This document shows positions 1 to 5,005 of a stretch of DNA of 5,709 bases, in pieces (the first letter of the stretch is position 1; the number at the start of each line of letters is the position of its first letter). The stretch lies in contig CAMOCU010000079.1 in assembly GCA_946610835.1 (NCBI GenBank), positions 1 to 5,709 on the forward strand, written 5' to 3'. Under the pieces are notes generated by a model. The model ran no database searches and was not told the origin of the DNA. It was given only the letters and a program-made list of their open reading frames with translations. The translations under genes were made by a program, and so were the position numbers. Source of the DNA: an uncultured Clostridia bacterium (GTDB taxonomy: Bacteria; Bacillota; Clostridia; Oscillospirales; Acutalibacteraceae).

Positions 1-32
1 CCCATGCGGCGCAGTCTGATTTTTACTGCCAT
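1..32 (-). CDS. rpsP: 30S ribosomal protein S16, N-terminal fragment (cut by window edge)
   Basis: Only the first ten codons plus two bases lie in the window. Read on the minus strand from the ATG at 32-30, they give MAVKIRLRRM followed by the start of a glycine codon. This matches the very conserved N-terminus of bacterial S16 (MAVKIRLKRMG in Bacillus). S16 is an early-assembling protein of the small ribosomal subunit. It lies 52 bases downstream of ffh on the same strand with no terminator between them. In Firmicutes the order ylxM-ffh-rpsP, usually continuing to a KH-domain protein, rimM, trmD and rplS, is well established, so co-transcription is likely. The identification depends on a short stretch, but the residues and the location agree. 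Confidence 0.9.
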   Translation of the reverse strand, partial: MAVKIRLRRM

Positions 33-40
33 TGTTCTTT

Positions 41-45
41 CCTCC
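41..45 (-). promoter_or_regulatory. Ribosome binding site of rpsP
   Basis: GGAGG on the minus strand, 8 bases ahead of the ATG at 32-30. It is a perfect Shine-Dalgarno core and fixes the rpsP start. Confidence 0.85.
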
Positions 46-84
46 AAAAATATATATTCGATATTGTATAAGCGGATACGATTG

Positions 85-1443
85 TCAGATCTTGAATCCG
101 TTCATATTCTGCATATTCTGCATCATGTTCATGCGGCGCATCTGTTTTTTGGACTGTTTGCCGTTCATCTGTTTGAACATTTTGCGCATCTGCCGGTACT
201 GCGCAAGCAGCCGGTTGACGTCCTCCACGTCTTTGCCGCAGCCGGCGGCAATGCGGCGTTTGCGGGAGGGATTGATGATGTCGGGATTGGCGCGTTCCGC
301 AGGCGTCATGGAATAGATGATCGCTTTGACCTTGTCAAATCCTTTTTCGTCCACTTCCACATCGCGGATCTTGCTGCCGATGCCGGGGATCATGCTCAGC
401 AAATCCTTGATCGAGCCGAGCCGGTTGATTTGGTCGATCTGATCCATCAGATCGTTGAGATCGAACTTGTTGCGCCGCAACTTTTCTTCCAGCTCCGCGG
501 CCTTCTTTTCGTCGAGCTTCTGTTCCGCTTTTTCAATCAGCGAGAGCATGTCGCCCATGCCGAGAATACGGGAAGCCATGCGGTCGGGATGAAAGACGTC
601 GAGATCCTCGAGCTTCTCGCCCACGCCGATGAATTTGATCGGCTTGCCCGTTACGGCTCTGGCGGAAAGCGCTGCGCCGCCGCGTGTATCGCCGTCGAGC
701 TTGGTCAGCATCAGTCCATCGATGCCCAGCGCGTCGTTGAAGCTTGTGGCCACGTTGACCGCGTCCTGACCGAGCATGGCGTCCACGACAAGCATGATCT
801 CGTGCGGATGCACCTCTGCCTTGATGTTTTTCAGCTCCTGCATGAGCGCTTCATCCACATGCAGCCGGCCGGCTGTGTCGAGAAAGACATAGTCGTGGCC
901 GTGATCCTTGGCGTAACGGACGGCCTCGCGGGCAATGACCACCGGGTCGGTCTGCCCCATTTCAAAAACAGGCACGCCTGCCTGCCCGCCCACGACCTGC
1001 AGCTGTTTGATGGCAGCGGGACGGTAAATATCACACGCCGCCAGAAGCGGACGGTTGCCCTGTTTTTTGAGCATGAGCGCAAGCTTGGCGCAATGTGTTG
1101 TTTTGCCGGCACCCTGCAGACCACACATCATTACAATGGTGGGGGGATGGGGAGCGGTGTTGAGCCGTGTGCGCGTGCCGCCCATCAACTCGATCAACTC
1201 TTCGTTGACGATCTTGACGACCATCTGCGCGGGGGTCAGGCTCTCCATGACCTGCGCGCCGATGGCACGCTCGGTGACCTTGTTGGTGAAGTCTTTGGCG
1301 ACCTTGTAGTTGACGTCTGCCTCCAGCAGCGCCAAACGCACCTCGCGCATGGCGTCGCGCACGTCGGCTTCGGTCAGGCTGCCTTTGCTGCGCAGGCGTT
1401 TAAACGCATTTTCAAGTTTATCTGAAAGGCCTTCAAATGCCAA
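85..1443 (-). CDS. ffh: Signal recognition particle protein Ffh (SRP54 GTPase)
   Basis: Ffh binds signal sequences of nascent membrane and secreted proteins, binds SRP RNA, and delivers ribosomes to the FtsY receptor at the membrane through paired GTP hydrolysis. The 452 residues match the usual family length. The N domain (about 1-90) carries ALLEADVN at 38-45. The GTPase domain has G1 GLQGAGKTT (108-116), DIYRPAA (138-144), G3 DTAGR (189-193), G4 TKLDG (247-251), DTRGG (252-256) and the GVGE loop (273-276). The methionine-rich M domain starts near 295. Its SRP-RNA-binding segment begins INPSRKRRIAAGCG (390-403), and the C-terminal tail is rich in Met and Asn. The start is TTG (1443-1441): it sits 7 bases after GAGGAAG, and the next in-frame Met (residue 32) would remove part of the N domain. 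It follows ylxM by 17 bases. In Bacillus ftsY lies just upstream of ylxM; here it does not. Confidence 0.98.
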   Translation of the reverse strand: MAFEGLSDKLENAFKRLRSKGSLTEADVRDAMREVRLALLEADVNYKVAKDFTNKVTERAIGAQVMESLTPAQMVVKIVNEELIELMGGTRTRLNTAPHPPTIVMMCGLQGAGKTTHCAKLALMLKKQGNRPLLAACDIYRPAAIKQLQVVGGQAGVPVFEMGQTDPVVIAREAVRYAKDHGHDYVFLDTAGRLHVDEALMQELKNIKAEVHPHEIMLVVDAMLGQDAVNVATSFNDALGIDGLMLTKLDGDTRGGAALSARAVTGKPIKFIGVGEKLEDLDVFHPDRMASRILGMGDMLSLIEKAEQKLDEKKAAELEEKLRRNKFDLNDLMDQIDQINRLGSIKDLLSMIPGIGSKIRDVEVDEKGFDKVKAIIYSMTPAERANPDIINPSRKRRIAAGCGKDVEDVNRLLAQYRQMRKMFKQMNGKQSKKQMRRMNMMQNMQNMNGFKI

Positions 1444-1450
1444 AAAATCA

Positions 1451-1457
1451 CTTCCTC
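1451..1457 (-). promoter_or_regulatory. Ribosome binding site deciding the ffh TTG start
   Basis: GAGGAAG on the minus strand, 7 bases before TTG 1443-1441. The ATG just upstream (1459-1457) is out of frame and meets a stop after three codons, so the TTG is the best start for ffh. Confidence 0.75.
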
Positions 1458-1460
1458 ATG

Positions 1461-1826
1461 TCAGTCTTCCTGCAGGATCTGGGCGATGGCTTTGATCTTG
1501 ACGGCGTATTCGTTGATCTCGCGCGAAAGCGAGTGCCGCAGATTGTACTCGTTGATCAGCTGCGCGTATTCCACGATTTCCGTCAGCCCCTTTTTGGTTT
1601 CCTGAAAACGTCGAACCAGACCCAGTTTCTCTTCCATGTCGAACAGCTGCTTTTCCGCACGCTTGATCGCATCCCGCACGCCCTGACGGGTGATCCCCTC
1701 GTTGGCGGCGATCTCGGACAGAGAAAGGTCGTCGTTGTAGTAGTATTCTAAAAAATCGTGCTGCTTTTCGGTGAGCATCTCTCCGTAAAAATCCAGCAAT
1801 GTGACGATCTCCAGATCCTTTGCCAC
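1461..1826 (-). CDS. ylxM: YlxM/UPF0122-type helix-turn-helix protein, SRP-operon partner
   Basis: A 121-residue protein of the YlxM (UPF0122) family, the small predicted DNA-binding protein encoded immediately before ffh in many Firmicutes. The N-terminal half resembles sigma-factor region 4: LDFYGEMLTEKQ (11-22), a tyrosine-rich segment, then the helix-turn-helix LSLSEIAANEGITRQGVRDAIKRAE at about 34-58. A charged, probably helical C-terminal half follows. In some streptococci YlxM has been linked to the signal recognition particle; no function is visible directly here. The start was set to GTG 1826-1824, 8 bases after AAGGAG. A longer reading from GTG 1835 would begin inside that ribosome binding site. 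It is the first gene of the operon, about 44 bases after the predicted transcription start. Confidence 0.93.
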   Translation of the reverse strand: MAKDLEIVTLLDFYGEMLTEKQHDFLEYYYNDDLSLSEIAANEGITRQGVRDAIKRAEKQLFDMEEKLGLVRRFQETKKGLTEIVEYAQLINEYNLRHSLSREINEYAVKIKAIAQILQED

Positions 1827-1834
1827 AAATCCCA

Positions 1835-1840
1835 CTCCTT
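1835..1840 (-). promoter_or_regulatory. Ribosome binding site deciding the ylxM GTG start
   Basis: AAGGAG on the minus strand, 8 bases before GTG 1826-1824. It overlaps the upstream in-frame GTG at 1835-1833, which makes that codon an unlikely start and shortens the protein from 124 to 121 residues. Confidence 0.8.
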
Positions 1841-1876
1841 AGAATCGGTGTAAAGTTATCCTCTTTACAGGCACCT

Positions 1877-1905
1877 ATTATACAGAAAAATCCCCCGTTT
1901 GTCAA
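1877..1905 (-). promoter_or_regulatory. Consensus vegetative promoter of the ylxM-ffh-rpsP operon
   Basis: On the minus strand TTGACA (1905-1900) and TATAAT (1882-1877) are separated by 17 bases, so both hexamers and the spacer match the sigma-70/sigma-A consensus exactly. Transcription should begin near 1870, giving a 5' leader of about 44 bases before the ylxM GTG. An A-rich run lies just upstream of the -35 box. A constitutive, strong promoter fits a translation/secretion operon. Confidence 0.92.
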
Positions 1906-1947
1906 GGGCTTTTTTTCGTCCAAATTCGGGAAATCAAGGCATAATTC

Positions 1948-1956
1948 GGTGGATAA
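1948..1956 (-). promoter_or_regulatory. Possible DnaA box (one mismatch)
   Basis: TTATCCACC on the minus strand, 8 of 9 to the DnaA box TTATCCACA. It is about 70 bp from the main cluster and in the same orientation as two of its members. On its own it would be weak; the neighbouring cluster makes it worth noting. Confidence 0.35.
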
Positions 1957-2018
1957 CCCGTGCAGAAATCTGCGAGATCTATCCGTGGTGGCGGGGTGCG
2001 GTGCGCGGATACTAAATC

Positions 2019-2038
2019 CTGTGCGCGGTTTTGCACAG
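2019..2038. repeat. Perfect inverted repeat, operator-like
   Basis: CTGTGC (2019-2024) and GCACAG (2033-2038) form a perfect 6-bp inverted repeat around an 8-bp spacer. It overlaps the leftmost DnaA-like site and the second copy of the GTGCGCGG direct repeat. It could bind a dimeric regulator or simply reflect the DnaA-site arrangement. Confidence 0.4.
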
Positions 2039-2061
2039 CCTGTGGAAAAGACTGTGGATAA
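2029..2061. promoter_or_regulatory. Cluster of three DnaA-box-like sites
   Basis: Three 9-mers match the relaxed DnaA-box consensus TTWTNCACA: TTTTGCACA on the plus strand (2029-2037), and TTTTCCACA (2049-2041) and TTATCCACA (2061-2053) on the minus strand. The last is the perfect high-affinity form. Neighbouring boxes are 3 bp apart, and a T-rich stretch follows on the right. Paired boxes of this kind are typical of Firmicute replication origins and of some DnaA-regulated promoters. The cluster lies 40-72 bp upstream of the -35 of the phosphoesterase promoter. Whether it is an origin, a DnaA-controlled operator or a DnaA titration site cannot be decided here. Confidence 0.6.
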
Positions 2062-2100
2062 TTTATTTTTGCAAAAGTCGGATTTTCTTTCGTTTTCTGC

Positions 2101-2129
2101 TGGACAATCCGCACACGGAATGGTAAAAT
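2101..2129 (+). promoter_or_regulatory. Extended -10 promoter of the phosphoesterase/fusion operon
   Basis: TGGACA (2101-2106; 5 of 6 to TTGACA) and TAAAAT (2124-2129; 5 of 6 to TATAAT) are 17 bases apart. TGG at 2121-2123 gives an extended -10 (TGnTAAAAT). Transcription should start near 2136, leaving a leader of about 27 bases to the ATG at 2163. Confidence 0.75.
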
Positions 2130-2149
2130 AAAGACGCAATTTTACCTTC

Positions 2150-2154
2150 GGAGG
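2150..2154 (+). promoter_or_regulatory. Ribosome binding site of the metallophosphoesterase
   Basis: GGAGG, 8 bases before ATG 2163. It supports this start and therefore the presence of the signal peptide. Confidence 0.85.
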
Positions 2155-2162
2155 GAGTCTGC

Positions 2163-3134
2163 ATGTCGCATATCAAGCGTATATTACAAAACTTTACCAC
2201 CTTCTTTATGGCTATCGTGCTCACGGCGCTGCCGTATATGGGCGTTGCGCTGCCGGTGCTGGATGTGAAGGCGGAGGAGTGCCGGCTGAATGTCACGATG
2301 ATCTCCGACACACATCTGGAAACGCACGAACCGTTCCGTCAGATGTTCCTTGCGTGGGGATTGAGCGGACTGCGGCACGGCAGAACACAGCCGGATCTGG
2401 TACTGATCGACGGCGATCTGACCAATTACGGCGATGTGTCGAGTATACAGACATACTATAACATAACGCAAAAATACAGCCCCGTGCCGGTGCTGACGAT
2501 CTACGGCAACCACGACATCGGCCATGTGGAGGATCGTCCGCACGACGAGGTGCGCGCCGATCTGATTGCACGCGCCAACGATGCGATGGGTCTGCAAAGT
2601 GATTCGATCTATTACAAATACGAAATGAACGGCTACACGTTCATTGTTCTGGGGGACGAGGGCGAGCGTTGGGACGCGCTCACGCTCAGTGACGCACAGA
2701 TGGCGTTTCTCGACACATCTCTGGCCGAGGCAACGGCTGACGGGAAGCCGGCGTTTGTCTGCTGCCACTGGCCGCTGGAAGGGACGCACGGCGATGCGAT
2801 CACCTGGCCGGACAGCGGGCTTGAACGCGACAGATTCGACATCCAGAGCATTCTGGAGAAATATACAAATGTATTTTACATCAGCGGCCACATGCATGCG
2901 GGGATCAAGAGCCACGCCGTGGAGGAAAAGTACGGTCTGTCAAGCGCCGAGGTACACAACGGCGTGACGTATCTCAATCTTCCCACGTTCGGCATCCTCA
3001 ATTGGTTCGGCTCTCCCTGTTCAGGCAGCGGTGCACAGCTGGAAGTGTATGACGATCAGGTCATTTTCCGCCCGCGAAACTATTTGACAGGCCACTGGTT
3101 TGTCAATAGCGAATATAGTTTTGATCTCGTATAA
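2163..3134 (+). CDS. Exported calcineurin-like metallophosphoesterase
   Basis: A 323-residue two-metal phosphoesterase. All five signature motifs are present: DTH (D49, H51), GD (D85), GNHD (115-118, N116), H202 in CCHWPL, and GHMHAG (242-247, H243 and H245). The full metal-ligand set suggests an active enzyme. The N-terminus looks like a Sec signal peptide: a short positive end (KR at 5-6), a hydrophobic stretch of about 11-33, and a possible cleavage site after VKA (35-37). The enzyme is probably exported or cell-surface. The family includes phosphodiesterases, nucleotidases and phosphomonoesterases, and the substrate cannot be told from motifs. The C-terminus around FRPRNYLTG (302-310) is a beta-rich closing segment. 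It is the first gene of the right-hand operon. Its TAA overlaps the ribosome binding site of the next gene, which starts 15 bases later, so the two are almost certainly co-transcribed. Confidence 0.93.
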   Translation: MSHIKRILQNFTTFFMAIVLTALPYMGVALPVLDVKAEECRLNVTMISDTHLETHEPFRQMFLAWGLSGLRHGRTQPDLVLIDGDLTNYGDVSSIQTYYNITQKYSPVPVLTIYGNHDIGHVEDRPHDEVRADLIARANDAMGLQSDSIYYKYEMNGYTFIVLGDEGERWDALTLSDAQMAFLDTSLAEATADGKPAFVCCHWPLEGTHGDAITWPDSGLERDRFDIQSILEKYTNVFYISGHMHAGIKSHAVEEKYGLSSAEVHNGVTYLNLPTFGILNWFGSPCSGSGAQLEVYDDQVIFRPRNYLTGHWFVNSEYSFDLV

Positions 3135-3139
3135 AGGAG
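3133..3139 (+). promoter_or_regulatory. Ribosome binding site of the first fusion gene
   Basis: AAAGGAG overlaps the stop codon of the phosphoesterase and lies 10 bases before ATG 3150. The nearer ATG at 3145 is in another frame and stops after seven codons, so 3150 is the start. Confidence 0.8.
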
Positions 3140-3149
3140 TACAGATGTT

Positions 3150-3853
3150 ATGGCTAAAGCACAGTTAAAAATGTATTGGCTCCCCGGCACGCCGATTCAG
3201 GAAGATCCGCTGCCGCAGGGCTACAGCTTCTCGAATTATGCCGAGGAAGCGGACAAACAGGCATGGACGGATTGCTGCCGTCAGGGCTTGGTGCCGGATG
3301 AAGAAAGTGCCGAAACGGCGTTTGGCAGCGCAATCCTTTCCCGCGAAGAGATCGTTCCCGAGCGGGATGTGTTTTTCCTGGATTACAACGGTGAGCATAT
3401 CGGTACCGTGACGGCGTTTGTGCTCGGCGACAGCGGCGCGGGCGACATTCACATGGTCAGCATCCGTTCCGATTTTCGCGGCAAAGGGCTGGGCAAGTAT
3501 CTCAACCAAAAGGCGCTCTCTGTTCTGGCTGCACGCGGCGTTCCGTACGCCGTGCTGACCACGGACGAGTGGCGCAAAGCTGCTGTCAAGAGTTACCTGA
3601 GCGCCGGGCTGCTGCCTGTGGAGTATGCGCAGGGTATGCAGGATCGCTGGGAAGCGGTGCTTGAAGAATATGGTATCGACGAGGTGCAGATGCTGTACGA
3701 GGACGCTTCGCCTTACCGCAAGATCACCCGCAAAGGATTGTCGCGCAAGGTGCGCATCGGCGTTGTCGGCGGCGGCAGAGGACAGTCCATGATGGACTTC
3801 TGCGAACGATTCGGCAATGCGGAATTGGTTGCGATCTGCGACAATTATCCGCC
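3150..3853 (+). repeat. Tandem gene duplication, first unit (partner 5006-5709)
   Basis: The two fusion genes are tandem direct copies with a constant offset of 1856 bases across the visible overlap and no insertion or deletion. Conservation is uneven. A 50-bp tract (3747-3796 and 5603-5652), coding the dinucleotide-binding loop, is identical including wobble bases. A 29-bp tract (3678-3706 and 5534-5562) is also identical. Elsewhere third positions differ freely. This is an in-place duplication of a gene, not a mobile element: no terminal repeats or transposase are seen. Confidence 0.8.
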
Positions 3854-4988
3854 CATTCTGGAACGCGCGCGCAAAAAGTACGGCGAGCAAAACATTACCT
3901 ATTACGATAATTTCGAGGATTTCCTGCGGCATGATATGGATGCGGTGGTGCTGGCGAACTTTGCCAACGCGCACGCGCCGCTGGCGATCCGCTGCATGGA
4001 AGCCGGCAAGGCTGTGCTCAGCGAAGTGCTGCCCGTGCAGACCATGGCCGAAGCTGTTGCACTGGTCGAGACGGTGGAGCGTACCGGCATGGTGTATGCG
4101 TACGCGGAAAATTACTGCTACATGCCTGCCCCGCGCAAGATCCGCGAGCTGTATCTCGAAGGCAAACTCGGCAAGTTCGAGTACGGCGAGGGCGAGTACA
4201 TGCACAACTGCGAGCCGGACTGGGATAACCTGACCTTTGCCGATCCGAACCATTGGCGCAACACCATGTCCGCATTCTACTACTGCACACATTCCCTTGG
4301 CCCCGTGCTGCACATCACAGGTCTGCGGCCGGTCAAGGTCAGCGGATTTGAAGCGCCGTTCAACGAGAGGATGTACCGCATGGGCGCAAAAGCCGGCCCC
4401 TTCGGCGTGGAGATGGTCACGCTCGAAAACGGCGCCATTGTCAAGAGCGTCCACGGCGTTGGCCCGTCCAAAAACTCTGTCTGGTACACAATCTACGGTT
4501 CCAAGGGACGCGCCGAAAGCGCCCGCGAGGACGACAAGGACAAGGACGGCGTACGCACGCTGTACACCAACCTTGACGAGTTCGAGGGCGAAAACAAAAA
4601 CAGACCCACGCTTGTGGACACAACGAATTCCGTCAGCGATCTGTTCGACGGTTCCGGACACGGCGGTGCGGACGATTACATGATGTACCACTTTATCGAA
4701 AAGCTGCGCGGCAACCGCAACGCGGAAACTGTGGACGTGTACGAGGCGCTGGATATGTATCTGCCCGGCCATTTTGCATACCGTTCCGCCATGCAGGGCA
4801 ACATTCCGCTGGATATTCCGGATCTGCGCGATCCCGCCCAGCGCGACAAGTGGAGAAACGACCATACCTGCACCGACCCGGCGGCAGGCGACGATTTCAT
4901 TCCGAGTTATTCCAAGGGCAACCCCGACATTCCGCAGCAGGTGTATGACCGGCTCAAGAAGTCGCTGGAAGAAAAGCATCCGTGGTAA
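3150..4988 (+). CDS. GNAT acetyltransferase fused to Gfo/Idh/MocA (GH109-like) NAD-binding protein
   Basis: A 612-residue two-domain protein without a signal peptide, so probably cytoplasmic. Residues 1-160 form a GNAT acetyltransferase: an unusual conserved lead (LKMYWLPGTP at 6-15, GYSFSNY at 24-30), then the acetyl-CoA motif A with RGKGLG (110-115) and a C-terminal AVKSYLSAGLLPVEY (145-159). A linker at about 160-199 leads into a Rossmann fold, VRIGVVGGGRGQ (201-212), with acidic D231 after the second strand. The second domain carries SEVLP (291-295), AENYCYMP (319-326), GEGEYMH (346-352), HWRN (368-371) and YYCTHSLGPV (377-386). The usual dehydrogenase lysine (EKP) and DxxxH aspartate are absent; the motifs resemble GH109 NAD-dependent N-acetylgalactosaminidases. 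The domain calls are firm; the reaction and substrate are unknown. An acetylated amino sugar is a reasonable guess, and an oxidoreductase remains possible. Confidence 0.88.
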   Translation: MAKAQLKMYWLPGTPIQEDPLPQGYSFSNYAEEADKQAWTDCCRQGLVPDEESAETAFGSAILSREEIVPERDVFFLDYNGEHIGTVTAFVLGDSGAGDIHMVSIRSDFRGKGLGKYLNQKALSVLAARGVPYAVLTTDEWRKAAVKSYLSAGLLPVEYAQGMQDRWEAVLEEYGIDEVQMLYEDASPYRKITRKGLSRKVRIGVVGGGRGQSMMDFCERFGNAELVAICDNYPPILERARKKYGEQNITYYDNFEDFLRHDMDAVVLANFANAHAPLAIRCMEAGKAVLSEVLPVQTMAEAVALVETVERTGMVYAYAENYCYMPAPRKIRELYLEGKLGKFEYGEGEYMHNCEPDWDNLTFADPNHWRNTMSAFYYCTHSLGPVLHITGLRPVKVSGFEAPFNERMYRMGAKAGPFGVEMVTLENGAIVKSVHGVGPSKNSVWYTIYGSKGRAESAREDDKDKDGVRTLYTNLDEFEGENKNRPTLVDTTNSVSDLFDGSGHGGADDYMMYHFIEKLRGNRNAETVDVYEALDMYLPGHFAYRSAMQGNIPLDIPDLRDPAQRDKWRNDHTCTDPAAGDDFIPSYSKGNPDIPQQVYDRLKKSLEEKHPW

Positions 4989-4991
4989 CAT

Positions 4992-4998
4992 AAAGGAG
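4992..4998 (+). promoter_or_regulatory. Ribosome binding site of the second fusion gene
   Basis: AAAGGAG, 7 bases before ATG 5006. It sits within ATAAAGGAG, which is also found before the first fusion gene, as if the leader was duplicated with the gene. Confidence 0.85.
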
Positions 4999-5005
4999 AA
5001 CGTGT

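Larger units (their letters stand above)
1906..2100. other. Divergent intergenic region without a credible gene
   Basis: This is the stretch between the two outward-facing promoters. Both strands can be read as short open frames (for example 1820-2131 plus and 1902-2114 minus). These overlap the promoters and ribosome binding sites and give low-complexity, unrecognisable proteins. What it does contain is structured DNA: DnaA-box-like 9-mers, a perfect inverted repeat at 1962-1973 (GCAGA-AA-TCTGC), an inverted repeat at 2019-2038, a GTGCGCGG direct repeat (2001-2008 and 2021-2028), a TTTTGCAAAA palindrome (2067-2076), and a T-rich stretch around 2059-2100. No SRP RNA, tRNA or riboswitch is recognisable. 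The elements lie outside both predicted transcripts, so they probably act as DNA. Confidence 0.7.

Noticed and set aside
4..1425. 473-codon open frame on the plus strand
   Set aside because: Exactly antisense to ffh. Its protein is histidine/valine/leucine-rich without any recognisable domain, and ffh on the other strand has all SRP54 motifs.
1833..1835. Upstream GTG as the start of ylxM
   Set aside because: It overlaps the AAGGAG ribosome binding site; the GTG at 1826-1824 has correct spacing.
1891..1917. Terminator-like CCC...GGG followed by a T-run on the plus strand
   Set aside because: Only three to four base pairs can form, no plus-strand gene ends here, and the sequence is explained by the -35 region of the ylxM promoter and its A-rich upstream.
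1906..2100. SRP RNA, tRNA or riboswitch in the gap
   Set aside because: No GGAAG-type SRP RNA apical sequence, cloverleaf or known aptamer core could be seen on either strand, and the predicted transcripts start outside this stretch.
1820..2131. Short open frames in the divergent intergenic region on both strands
   Set aside because: They run over the promoters and ribosome binding sites, have no family features, and differ from the codon use of the neighbours.
3084..3119. TTGACA inside the end of the phosphoesterase gene, with TATAGT downstream
   Set aside because: The hexamers are 24 bases apart, too far for a normal promoter. The 6-bp TTGACA/TGTCAA inverted repeat lies within coding sequence.
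3165..4991. 608-codon open frame on the minus strand
   Set aside because: Mirror of the fusion gene caused by its GC-rich codon use. It has no family motifs, and the plus-strand frame has clear domains and a ribosome binding site.
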